Assembly: GCA_012934845.2 (NCBI GenBank) | Contig: WNNJ02001190.1 | Span: 124,001 to 188,000 of the forward strand | Source of the DNA: Pomphorhynchus laevis | Taxonomy: Eukaryota; Acanthocephala; Palaeacanthocephala; Echinorhynchida; Pomphorhynchidae | DNA: 64,000 nucleotides | Direction of reading: 5' to 3' | Shown here: positions 1 to 14,000 of the stretch, piece by piece | How the letters are laid out: each line of letters begins with the position of its first letter | How positions within the stretch are numbered: the stretch's first letter is position 1 | Made by a program: the position numbers and the translations under genes | Notes under the pieces: model-generated | Told to the model about the DNA's origin: nothing | The model's input: only the letters and a program-made list of their open reading frames with translations | Database searches by the model: none

Positions 1-1840
1 TATTAAATTATATATAATATTGAAATATATAGTTAATTATCATTTTTATAAATGATATAAATATTTTTTTAAATAATTTTACATTTTTAAAATATTTTAA
101 GAGAAGTACGGAGCAAACTTTCACAGTTCATTCACTTAAACAATGCATAGTTTTACGGTTATAGTTGTTTAATACGGAGAGTATCTGGCAACGTTTAGTT
201 ACTTAAGGATAAATCATATGTCGAGCGATGTTGTGTTGATGTACTCACGAGTTTTAAATTACTTAACTATGGATTTTATTTAATTTATATGTAATGTAAT
301 AATGGAAATATTTAATGAGCACGGTAAAAATGAACTTATGTAGCCTTCTTAAATAGATAATTTGGTGAATTATCCTTCTTGCAGAACCGTTTATCGGATT
401 CTTGGTTATTCTCGTTTTCACTGTTGATATTCATAAATATAATTAATATTTAATTATATCTTAATATTTATATTTTATATTTAATGAAAATGTATTAATA
501 AACATACTTTAATAGGAAATTTTAAAGGTTAATCCATAACTATGATTAATCGATCGTTGTTCGATTACTTATGAGATTTAGGCATAGAATGACAAAAAAG
601 TGCAAATTTACTAACACTAATGACGACATATAGAAAGATTTTGCAGAGTGTTACTCGCTTTTCATATTAATCAGATCCCCTATGTCAGTATCCTGAATGT
701 ACTAAATGTATATTCAGTACATATATTTAGTAAATTAAAGATAAAGATATTGATATATTGGGACATATATCTTTCATATCAAATAAAAATCTGGTTTTAA
801 TACTAAATAAATATTTTTGAAAGTTAATAACTCATAACTCCGACAAAATACATAATATCCCCTTTGTTTTAACTTCTAATTGAATTACATCTAAGTTAAC
901 TGAAATTTACAAAGTTATAAAGTTATATATCTCTACTTTTATTTTCATTGATATGATAAAAAACAGAAACACGGATATTTATAAAACACGGAATAGTGCC
1001 ATGATTATCTTTAAAAACAACAAAAATTATTAAGATTTTTACATCGAAGCTATATAATGTTTAGTCCATAATAAAGCTTGAAATCTTACTAATTAATTCG
1101 TTACTCTCTTCAATCGTAAAGGAGTTCGTATATACATCACCCTATACTAAAATTAGCTTTTTTGCCTTTTTGTAATTAGCGGATTGTATATTATATATAA
1201 TTAATTATAAATTGTATAATTTATAATTAATTAATTATTAATTAATTAATTAATTTTGCCTCTTTGTAAAAAGCGAGATTCTATGAGGCAATAAGGCAGC
1301 GAATGGATAATTGGCTTTGAGAATTTTCAGCAAACTATACATTATGCTAGCCAACCAACCTGTTAGATGCTGGAATTATAGAATTCCACAGTTTATTTCT
1401 TTCATTTCTATATTAAGATTTCAAGAAGTTCAATATGTCAGTTAAAGATTCAGCGGGTTAAAGTGAATAGACGTAGATCTTAGAATATAAGAATAAACCC
1501 ATGAAATTGTGAGTTGCGGTAAATCTTCTAGTAAGTTAGGTGAATAGCTATATTTGACTTATTTCTACTGATCGTTTGGCTAGCACTACCTGGATAAATT
1601 GAATTGGCAATGCACAATATGTCCTGTCACATTTAATATATACGTGACAATATGCAGTATAAAATAATTATTAAATATTATTAATTAATATAATTAATAT
1701 TATATTATATTATAATAAATTTATTAATTATTAATTAATATAATTAATTAATAATATATTATAATAAATTAATATTAATATTGGTTATTAAATAATTATT
1801 GAAATAATTATGTTGTGATTTGACTTTTTAAATTGTCTAG
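1..1840. other. AT-rich non-coding stretch, probable intron
   Basis: No convincing coding exon is visible on either strand. The stretch is mostly A/T with short TTAATTAA-type runs near 1190-1250 and 1670-1800. Because exon 1 at 1841 starts in phase 1 and clearly continues an upstream receptor gene, this is most simply the intron before it; an undetected short exon cannot be excluded. Confidence 0.5.
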
Positions 1841-2023
1841 TTCCACCAGCATCGGTAACAATCAATGGAAGTGAGCAGCATCAATTCCTAGTGAAAAGTG
1901 ACGAAAAAGTTCTTATACTGGAATGTAAAGTACTCAATAGTAAACCGGCTGTAAACCTTTCATGGAGTGATGGAGATTCTCAAATAATCAACGATGTTAA
2001 GACTGTCAATGTGTTCAATAGCC
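1841..2023 (+). CDS. sns: Receptor exon 1: Ig domain, N-terminal half
   Basis: After the acceptor TTGTCTAG the frame reads PPASVTINGSEQ, then LECKV (first Ig cysteine) and NLSW (Ig tryptophan). An in-frame stop follows, so I place the donor at C|GTAATT (2024). That leaves phase 1 and joins exon 2 as a glutamine codon. The intron is 6.0 kb and holds a minus-strand LINE. Confidence 0.75.
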
Positions 2024-5000
2024 GTAATTGATATTTTGTTTTTAAATATTAAGGTCGGATTTAAATAATCAAGTAATTAAATATAAAAGACTATTAAATC
2101 TTAGGACTTAATCTTATAACTCTTTCTATACAATGAGTATTCTTACATCGTATCTTATTTTGATTGTTTATGAGTTTCAATTTTATTTTGCTCATGTGCT
2201 CAAATTTCAATTAATTTAATTTAAATTAATTCGAAATTATTTCGAAACTGCATTCGTCATTCTTTCGCGTCAGGCTTACATGTTTTACAAGAAATTCACG
2301 CGGAATGGTTTCACTCTCCTTAATTTAATTTAAATATCAATCAATTTTTAAATAATCGTATTAGATTCGCCATTTAATACAACATAATGATGTTAAAGTA
2401 GTAGCTTCATATTGCGTTTAAGACCATTTTAGGTGCTTAAAAAACTACGAAAACTGTCGCCTATTTTAGCTCACCCACTATACTTGATCGCTTTTTAGTC
2501 GCGGAGCGATGAAGACGCGAGCAAATATAGTGGATGATATTTTATATTAAATCGTTATTCAAAATAGTTATCCTAAATAGATTTATTGATAGTTAATAAT
2601 CATTTATTAAACATTAAGTAATAAACGATTAAATATCTATTAATATTTATTTAAATTAATCGTTTTAGTTCAGATTTACAATGGATATTTAAGTATATTT
2701 AGGCATTCAATAAAGGAAGTATTTTTACTAAGATGAATAAGATCATATAAGATCTTGTAATAAGAGTAAATATTATTTACTAAAATAAATCAGATTTACT
2801 ATATTACAATGTATATTTAAGTACATTTTGGCATTCAATGCAAATGGTATTTTTAAATTAGTTACTATTTGTAATAATAAATAATGCATCTTATATTTTA
2901 AAATAATATTACGAAATATGTATTATAAAATTACTATTATGAAATAGTAAACCCGATTTACAGTTTAATTTTTTATGTAACACGTTAACTAGTGCAGCAT
3001 TCTTAGTTTATTCTATTTAACATTCTTAATTATCATATACTTTTTTAAATTTATATTTTTAAAACTCAATTTGTTCTTTTAAATAAATATTGATATATTT
3101 GAGAATACTCCTATCGCAATTGTCAATAATAAAGAGTACAGAGAAATGTTAGATTTTTATTTAAAAGAAAATTGTCATTGCTGTGAATTTTCAGTAACAA
3201 ACTGTTACCGTCTTCAGGCTGCTAGTGTAATCATAATTTTAATAATAAATAATTATTCTAATATTACATTAGTTTAATTTTTTACTTCGTATGTTTTTAT
3301 CACTTGTTTTATGATTTTGCTTTTATTTTGTTTTATGATTTTGTTTTTTATTTCTTTTTTGTTTGTTTCAATAAAGATTTCAATAAAGATTTTCTTAAAA
3401 CAATAATACAGCGGTTAAATAAATAATGACAAACAAAGAAGGAAAAATCAAAAACTTGTCAGAGATCTTCTTTTTTCCTTTTCTGTTCAGTCCTCTATAT
3501 TTATGGCCTCAGGTCCGGCGGGATCTGAGACCTTTAGCCAATCCAACACACCGCCTTTCGACTAAACCACACGGGGACTTTCACATCTCGAAGAGTCCAA
3601 TCGAGGCGAACTATGCTGCGTAATCGGAGACGAAGAACTTGAGAAATCTTAGCATTTGCTCTGGGGATGTCCTCTAGAAAAGAAGACTAATCTTGAGAGA
3701 GCCTAATTACCCTAGAGACGCACCTGAGTTTTCCCTTTCAATGACAGATGCTGGGCCCGTTTCAGGGCCCACCTAGCTCTCTTCAGGATACGTTTAAGTC
3801 TATTCATGTCAACTTTTGCCGACTAGTTCACCGTAACGGTGAACCCCAGGTATTTTAATCGACTGGTGAAGACAGGGAGTGATTGATTAATCAAAATGGA
3901 AGAGAGGGCAGAGAGTGCTAATCTCTTAAATTTTTGCTTTGTTGCAGGGGCGCCATGGAAGACAACCACCTGTGATTTGGCGAAGTTTAAAATAAGTTTG
4001 AACCATGCTAACTGGTCTTTTAATCTCAAAAAGGATCGGCTGATGTCCAAGACCACGTCTTGGCACCTGCGTCCAGAGAACAGGGCTGTGGTATCATCAG
4101 CGTATACCACTAGACGTTGTTCGCGTTTAAATATTTAAAAGAGTTCAATGGAGGCAGCAAGAAACAAGAGAGAAGAAAGAGAGGAGCCTTGGAGCACACC
4201 CGTGATAGGATAGAACTGACGCGTATCAGGGTCGTCTTCATAGTAGGATCGCTAGGTATACAGCATTATCTCCACCCTGTTATCAATTTTCGCAGGTAAC
4301 CTAATGGAACTGAGAGAAGAGATAATACAGGGTATGGATATACGGTCAAATACAGCAGAAAAATCAAGGAAAACAGCCACAGCAAGTTGACGACTATTCT
4401 CCTGGCAAAACTGATGCACTTCACCTACTGCTGAATGCACCGAACGACCTTTGACGAACCCATGGAAACCTGCTGGCATTAAATTTCGCCTAATCAGATG
4501 ATCGCGGATTCTACGCGCAAGCGCTTTTTGGTAGATCGAGACGAGGGAATTTTGAAGCGATATGGGCCTCAGATCTTTAGGACATGATACCGGATTGTTC
4601 TTTGGTAAACATATTCTTCTACGAATGTTGATGTTGGCTACATCGGAGGGGGAGGAGCTAAAAGCATTGTGACGGCCACTTCTCTTCTTTTTTCGACTGT
4701 CAGAAGCTGACAGGCACGAGAAGAGTGTGGAACGACGGATTTGGAGGTGCCCGGAAGATGCCCCCAGGAGTTAAGGATATCTGTGTCAGATAGATCCCTA
4801 CTACTAAAATCTCCCAAAGGCGAAATTGGTTAATGTGATTGAGTGGCTCCACCCCATAATTATGTAAGGATAGTGACTACTCCCAAACTTTGTCAAGACC
4901 TATTTTACCAATCCAAGGCTCTATCCCTACAACAGTCAAACTTCTCCTTCTTAAATATCTTCCAGAAGGAAGACTGGGCTGGATTAAGAAAAGCAATGCT

Positions 5001-8000
5001 TGCCCTATTCTTACCCAGTTGGAACCTATATCTAGTTTCCAATATTCTTTCGAGAAAACTTGCCTGACGGAAGCAGAGAGGATGTGAAGACGGAGCATAT
5101 ACGCTAATGTCTTGAGTTTTGTCGGAGTGGGACTGTGAACACGACCTTTGTGGGTAGTCGAAAGTATCGCGGTAGCTTGCGAAGATAGTTAGGAATTAAA
5201 TTCGGTTAGACTCTCATTACCAATTCGGGGGAAGCGTTTGATGGCTGCCTGAAAGAAATCTACTCTGATAGAATCAAAGTGGAATCTCCTTCGGAGCATT
5301 GAATCCTCTTCTATCCACCAACGAATCAAGCCATGAGAGGTGGATAGATGTTGTCCCGACTGCTCTGTACAGTGGGGTTTTAACAACCACCTCTTATGGA
5401 TCAGTAAAAAGTCGAGTAGTGAATTTGTTGATTTGCAATGAAAGGTGGGGGACAGTGGTTTGTGAATAAGATAAGCGTTACTGGCTCTGCGAAGGGCTGC
5501 TTAAATCCAACGACCAGTTCTGTAGTTAAGGTCACCAAGTACCATGTCATAGCTGCTATCAATAATCCTATCCAAGAGGTCACGGTTCATGTAAATCTCA
5601 CTTGGACGGATGTAGACATTGACTAAACTGAGGAGTTTACCGTTCTTACTGAAACTACTAAACAAGAAAGGGATGAACAAGAATAGTTGGGTAGAAGGGA
5701 CGATCTTAAGGAACATTTAACTAGGGTAAAAGACCTTGAGATGAAGAGGAGTGAGGTGGTATTATGTACGGAGTATAGTGGGAACAAATGTGCTTTGGTA
5801 AGAATCGAGTAATGTCCTGGGGAGACGGATAGACCGTGTCTCCTAAGGACTATAACATCTGCATCTCTACCAGATAGAAGACTAAGAGCAGAAGCTCCTC
5901 CCGAATTCCACTGAAGGATATTTGGTTAAAAAGGCTCACGAGTACTTTGCATTGTGTTAGGTCAGCTAAGTGGGATTGTAACATCCCTAGACAGAGCTAG
6001 GGGCGAAAAGGTTGCCCTTCCCGCCACCAACTCCGTCCTGGGCGAGCACTTGCCCATGGTCAGTGTCTTAATTTCCCGAGAAGGAGGCCTTTCCTGCTTT
6101 GGACTTAATCAGCTTGCTTACCTTTAGTGGACGCTTGGTATGGGCCGAATTCCCCCTTTTCTTAGATTCAGGTACAGTGGCAGTAAGAATTACCGGATTA
6201 GCATATAACAGTGGCTAGTAGATGAAGGATGTCCTTGTCGGACATTCTACTGCAGGAGTCGGCATAACTAACCGGAGATGTTGTAGTAGGAGAACAGAAC
6301 GTAGGTCTATAAGCCTTAAAGGCATCATACCTCATCAACGAGGATGGATGCGGACCTTTACAATTAGAACACCGAGGTGTAGATGAACACTTCCCACCGA
6401 TGTCAGCGCAATCGTTGGACAAGCAATAACCGCGGGTCTTATCTTTATTGCACATAGACAGCTAGTGTCCCCATGCATGACATTGATTGCAATAGGGGAA
6501 CGTCATGATAATCCTTCGATAGTACGCAAATTTTAAATTGAAGCCAATAAAAGGGTTACATGCCATTCTAGCCAATATCTCGGCAATTTCTGTAGGGACC
6601 GATACAAAAGCTATAGGGATGGCTTGTCCATCCCTATATCTTTTTATATTTTGCCGCAATTTTACATTTGAACGATTGCTGCATTTTTTTATAATTTTGC
6701 TTTATATATTAACAACAATGTGGTGATGCTTATCTGTTCTGCAGTTACACGATTTCACTATGTGAGCTTAAAATGAAAAATAAGAATAAAACATGTGAAT
6801 AAAAAGATGAAGACAAAACAACATAAAATAAAACTAATATATTATAAATTATTTATAATTACAATGTACAAATACTAAACAAAAAGTTTGATTTCTTATT
6901 TTCCTTCCAACAATCTTTCAATTTGTAATCTTAAATCATTAATGATTTCTTATTTTTCTTCCAAAATATGTAATCTTAAATCATTATTTTTTTTTAATTT
7001 TTAGCATTTTATACTTTAATCAAAGATGTTTGCTTTTAAATTAATTTCTAAATATCATTTAAATAAACGACAATTATAGATTAAAAAATTGTTTATTCTA
7101 AATTGTTGTATATTAAATCGCTCAACTTCAATTGTCTGTCTTAATAATTCATATTTTCATTTTTATTTTAAATTAAATTAAAGATATATAACGATTTAAT
7201 GTCAAATAGCGATTGCACACATCGTCAGAAATAATTAAATAATTATTTACAAATAATTATTAAATAATAAATAATAATTATTATTTAATTATTATTGAAA
7301 TCGTAATTAGCTCTAGTTGTGAAACAATAAGAAATTACTGTTAACGTGTGTGTCGGGATTCGGAGACAAATCACTACAATACTACAGGTGTATTGATTCT
7401 CAGTAATAGGATCCAACCCATCTCCGGAATCCCCAATCAAACACAAGTTGAGTAAACGTTGTTTACTTACAAGTTGAGAGAACAATCGGAAGTCTATTTT
7501 CAGTGGTTTCAATCATTTCACGGGAAATACGATTGTAGATATCCCCAAAACATGTAATAATAACTGAATTCATACAATGTGTAAAAATAGCTGTTTAACA
7601 TCATGAACATGACGGTGTTTAACCGTGATTTTCACAGTGAACATCAAAGTGACAGATTTATACAATAAACGCATGACCTTATGGATATGATGAAGGTGTT
7701 ATAACATGTTTTGATATAACATATTATATCAAAAATAGCTGATAACATCTTCATGACTAATAAAAAGTTTATATGGTGTGAAAACGAAACTTACGCTCAC
7801 CAAATCCTGTTAATAATCCTGATTACTTACTTAATTATAGATGCTTAATTTATTTGAAAAATTAACGGTTTTCAATTATATTTGTAAAAGGCGCTTTATT
7901 GCCATCACTTGGTTATATTCTTGGAATGTTAATTAAGATTCATCAAATTCTGTTTAAAAATTTATCAATTGAAATATTATTATGATAAATACGATAATTA

Positions 8001-11000
8001 TTTGTTTTGCCAAATAGAATCATTGCTTACTACAACTGTCAGTTATCTCACTTTGCATATTTCGAAAACTGTGAAAGCGAGAGATGTTTACTGTTCAACA
8101 ACGAGTAGGATCTATTCCCATCAAAAGATGGCAAAAGCCAGTATATCTGTAATTTGTAAGTTTGTAGCAATTTAAACTGTGTTTATAAATTTTATTTAAA
8201 AGGGTTACCGGACAAGCTAACACTTACGATATTTCCTCAAAAATCATGGTTAATCGAGGGCGATCATTTTGAGTTGGTATGTAATGTCAGCGGCGGCAAC
8301 CCAAAACCGAAAATTAAATGGTCTAAAAATAACAAACCCATATCATCATATAGGAGCAAGCGTGAATCTGCACAAACAATTAGCAAACTTAATCTTGTAG
8401 CAACGGCTTCAGATCATTCTGCAATTTATCAGTGTTATGCTGAAACTGAATATTTTGATCAGCAAATGAAAAAGTCAATGCAATTAAACGTCTACTGTAC
8501 TCTAAAAATGTCAAGTTCCTTTATTTTAACTGTAATTTTCTAGATGGGCCCAATGACGGAACAATGTTTTTAGCCAATAGCACTGTCGATGGATCTAAGT
8601 TAATATTACCCTTAATAAATGGTTCTTATCGTGTGTCATGTCGATCAATAATCTCAAACCCCAAACCGTCAACTAAATGGCTGTTTAACAACGATTTTAT
8701 TGGAAAGGATCATTCTGATTATTTAGAGTTAGTTCCAATGAAAAATTTAAGTAACGGCAGACTCACGTGCACACTGTCCAATCCAAAATCAAATCATTTT
8801 ATATCAATCACTAAAATCATAGAAATTCCACGTATGCGTTTTGTTAAATTAATTAAACAAAATTTTTAATTTTATAAAGGTCAAATAGAAGCATTGAAGA
8901 TAATCGGGCCAAAATCACCATTGACGGTTGGTATGGATTTAAATCTAAAGTGCATAGCTGTAGATGGTTTTCCGAACCCAGAATTGTACTGGACAAGAGG
9001 TATCATCGAGTTTAAAATGTAACAGTTACTTATTTGTATTACATATTATTTGCATATATACAAAATTTTATTACACTTTCAACAGATTTAAAATTGATAA
9101 ATTCTAGATGTTTTCTTGTATATTTTTAGTATTTGAAAATCTGTTTAAATATCGTTTTTATCAACAACAAAATAACTCTTTTATATTTTATCTATTAAGG
9201 TGATATTCGGTTAAAATCAGTATCTTCATACAATAAAGAAATGGGTAAATCTGTCGAGCTTTTAAAATTGTCAATCTCGAAAAACGATCATCTGCAAGAA
9301 TTTAAATGCAATGCATTAATACCTGGCTATTTGCTGATGTTTAAGCCCGTAAATGCCCAGTTTCAAACAGTTGTTTATTGTACGTATTTGCTGAAATATC
9401 TTTAAGTTATGCTTTAATTATTATTATTGAAATCGTAATTAGCTCTAGTTGTGAAACAATAAGAAATTACTGTTAACGTGTGTGTCGGGATTCGGAGACA
9501 AATCACTACAATACTACAGGTATATTGATTCTCAGTAATAGGATCCAACCCATCTCCGGAATCCCCAATCAAACACAAGTTGAGTAAACGTTGTTTACTT
9601 ACAAGTTGAGAGAACAATCGGAAGTCTATTTTCAGTGGTTTCAATCATTTCACGGGAAATACGATTGTAGATATCCCCAAAACATGTAATAATAACTGAA
9701 TTCATACAATGTGTAAAAATAGCTGTTTAACATCATGAACATGACGGTGTTTAACCGTGATTTTCACAGTGAACATCAAAGTGACAGATTTATAAACGCA
9801 TGACCTTATGGATATGATGAAGGTGTTCATATCCGAACATTTTGGCATATGCTCAAAACATTTATGAACTAAATAAGCTTGTTCTCAGTACTTTTAAGTT
9901 ATTAGTAGAATAAAAAAGCTTAAGCATTGAAGCGTACGATGTCGTATTAAGCGTACATTGGCACAATACTTCGTATTGCTTACTGCAGTCGCCTCTTAAC
10001 TATCGTCAGTGTTTTTCATTTTATCATCATACCATATAAACCCTGAAAAGACCAGGAAAAATAATGCCTCCATAGTTAGGGTGAAAACTTCGCGATTGCT
10101 ATTACTAAATCAAAATTTTTACAATTGATAGAACAAAATCGTGATAACCAAACCACCTCTTCAATAACAAGAACCTTCAAATCTCTTGTTAAATTTAATA
10201 AATAGCCGTTTTTGAATACAATATCAGCTAACCGTAAGCAGTATTTTACCCTCATTTACTAATATTTGATTTTCTTCGATAAATATGTTATACATTTCTA
10301 GAATATAAGATGAATTCAATGGATTAATGAGACCGATAAAATTTTTCTTCTGGAGATTAAGCATGTCGTCGATGTTAGTTAATGTTTCCTAGTTTTCTAA
10401 TACTACAGATGAAATTTTCTGCTTCACGATACAGATATGCTTGATCGTCCTCAAAAATAACCAATATAATATCGATAATCTACCTTTGAACGCTCATCAA
10501 CTGTAATAATTTCACTCAATTCACCTTATTTTCTATATTAAGTGCTAAAAATGACAGGAAAACTAACTGATACCATAGTTAGTGTCCAGGCGGAATTCAA
10601 CTTTGAAGTAGTGCCAACTTCGTATTGTTTAAAGCAGTCGCCTCTTAACTATCGTCAGTGCTTTCCATTTTATCATCCTATCATATAAGCCCTGAAAAAA
10701 ACTATGAATTCCACCATAGTTTGGGTACAAAATTCACGATTGGAATTCCTTTGAACGCTTATCAACTATAATAATTTCACTCAATTCCCCTTATTTTCTA
10801 TGGTAACTGCTAAACAAAAACAGGAAAACTAACTATAAACTAACTATAGTATACCCTAGTCAAGTTTCCAGGCGGAATTCAACTGCAGGGTAATTCTTCA
10901 ATTTAGACGTATGCTTAGTATTGCAACCTCAGCTGACAAGCTATTCCAATGTTTGACAATTCAATTTATTAAGTCATTTAAGTCCCGTCTCGGTCTAAAT

Positions 11001-14000
11001 CTGTGTATTAATTTTTACTTGTGCCCTCGTAAATTGTCATTAGGAGAAATTGTGAATAGGTTAGAACCCTTCTTAAATATGTACGTTAACCCAAACGTTT
11101 CTCATAAGCTTGTAAATTATTCTTGTTCTACATTATCAATGTTTGTCAACGTGGTTATGTTTGTATTGTGTTTCCATCTCTTTCTAAATCAAAATTGCTA
11201 TTTCTAAATCAAAATTTTTACAATTGATAGAACAAAATCGTGTTAACCAAACCACCTCTTCAATAACAAGAACCTTCAAATCTCTTGATAAATTTAATAA
11301 GTAGCCGTTTATTGAATACAATATCAGCTAACCGTAAGCAATACTTTACCCTCATTTACTAATATTTGATTTTCTTCGATAAATATTTTATGCATTTCTA
11401 CTAATGTAGAAAGAGATGAAAAAAATCTATAGTAAGCATTATCGGTGATCCATCATTTATCTTCTTTTCTGTTTAAGTTCATTTTGTTTTTCTGTATATA
11501 TCACTGACAATAATACATATCTTTTTAATTAAATAAATAATCTAAATGCCAACTAAGAAGTTTACGATTTGGCTCTTTTGATTTACTCATTAAAATTATA
11601 TAATATTTGAGTAATTAGTAATAATTAATATTATAACTTATTGTACATTAATTTATGCAAATGTTTCACATAACCATTGATCTTTTAGTTCAACCTGATT
11701 CTTTGCATATTTTGGACTTTAAAAAAATTTACAATATCTCAGAAGAACTGAAACCTCAATGCCAAAGCAGTCCTTCCAATCCAGCGACCACCTTGAGAAT
11801 GTCCATTATATTACCGAATAATACAAAGCTAGAAGGTTCAATTATTAGTTCAAGTATAAAATCGGATAGGTTTGGACAAATTACAACAACAGTATTTTCT
11901 GTAGGTTTGCAAATCGGCTTTTACAAAATATTCAAATTATTAATTATACAATTGATATTTTTATAAAAACATGAAGATTGGTATCTTCATGTTGATAGTA
12001 ATTCTTGAATAATTCCCATTTTTAATTGATGTCACATCTTTCTTCCAAGTAAAAATCGTGGTTGAATTCATATAGTGAACACAAATTATAGTAAATGTTA
12101 CTCCTGATGATGATAGCAGCAGGCTATTGAAAATTCGATTAAATAAATATTTTACTTCACTCTCTCCACTAATAAATAATCCAATATGAGTAAACAATCA
12201 ATTTATAATACAAAAATAATTTGTTCTTTCCTTTGATCCAGCTCCAATAATTATTTATCAATGATGGATCAGTATCAACTATTTAAAATAATTCGATCTT
12301 TAAGTTTCTGTTATTTCAAAGAGAAGTTTTTCAATTTAATAGAAAACTCGATAAGATTTAGATTTTTAAATTAACGAATTTTTATGTTCTTTAACTTTCA
12401 TATTGCAAAGTTTGCAATTTTATAGGTTGTCTATTCAAAAGCAATTATAATCGTAACGAAAAGAACATTGATGTAAATTTTCGTTAATCAGGATCAAAGA
12501 CTTGACTTCACTCCCCTTATCATCATTAAAAAAGAAATAATTTCTATCTAATAGAAATAAGTTTCTATTAATAGAAAAAGATATTCTATATTCTATATTC
12601 TATATAATATTTATAATAACTAATTATTTTATATATTTATATAATATCATTTTATAAACAATAAAGAGAGATCTAATATATATAATATTAATATATAATA
12701 TTAATATAAAATATATAATATTAGATATATGTGTCATATGTGTCATTCATAGATGTCATTATAGAAAGATATTAGAAGGAAGATAAAAATAATAGAATGA
12801 TGACGGATTCGAAATTTTGAAGATATTACGTCTAAGCACATCCCTGATAATGACAAAAGTTTCGCTATTGAAAAATTGTGAAATGAATCAAATCAGCTAA
12901 CTGAGTCTACGTATTTAATATAATTATAAAATATACAAAACATAATAATACTAAATCAAAATTTAATAATTAAATAATAGAATAAATAATTGTTATGAGA
13001 TTTTTTATAATTTAAATCAAGTTAAAATAACTTGATTAGTTATATTAGTAATTTACTGGTATTCATTGATTTATGGCAATCTGCATTTGATAGAAAGATT
13101 AAAACAGACATATATTTGATTTTCCCCACCTTTGATACAATACTGCAGATTCTCATACAAAACTCAGAAGCATTAGTATAGATGAAATATGTATATTTTG
13201 CATTACCGATTATTCATGGGCAATCCGATAAATATTACCGATTATTTATCGGTAATCCGTTCAGGCTACGGGTTGAGTCGGTCATTTTAAATCCTCGCAA
13301 TTAATTAGCTGGTGAATTTCAAAATCAAAATCACAAAACTTTTAAAATTTAAATTATGACTCATAATTACCACAGAGAATATAATATTGGATATTATTGG
13401 TATAAAGAACATATCTGGGTAAGTTTCACTATACCATTACTTAATAATCAATTATATTTAATTAATTAAATCAGCTAACTGAGTCTACGTATTTAATATA
13501 ATTATAAAATAAACAAAACATAATAATGCTAAATCAAAATTTAATAATTAAATAATAAAATAAATAATTGTTTTAAGATTTTTTATAATTTAAATCAAGT
13601 TAAAATAAAAAATTGAAATTTAAAATAAACGTCATTTTTATGAATTGACTAATAAATAACAGACGTTGTATCAGAATAAGAATTAGACGTCATCAGGAGG
13701 AAATGCTATGCTATCAGGTTTCGGTCCCTAACTCCTCTACACAACATAGCAGCGGGACCAAATACTTGATAAGGACGTATTTCCTCTGATAAAATTTGAA
13801 TATACAAAGTATATTATTTATTATCCATCCATAAAAATTGTCCGCTAATGATTAAATTATTTAAATCCTTTTAAAGAAAGTCAATATCATTAGATATTGC
13901 ATGCAAAATTATAGCAGCGGGGCCAAATACCTGCTAATGATGTATTTCCTCTGATAAAACTATCTAGTATCTTATTCTAATACAAAGTATATTATTTATT

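Noticed and set aside
13700-13760. HDV-like or twister ribozyme in the pseudoknot
   Set aside because: The interlocked helices and a CCCTAAC word recall these classes, but the catalytic core residues could not be placed. Kept only as an unknown pseudoknot.
13631-13835. Hammerhead ribozyme in the structured repeat
   Set aside because: GAAAC and CTGAT-like words occur on the minus strand, but not in the order and spacing of a hammerhead core.
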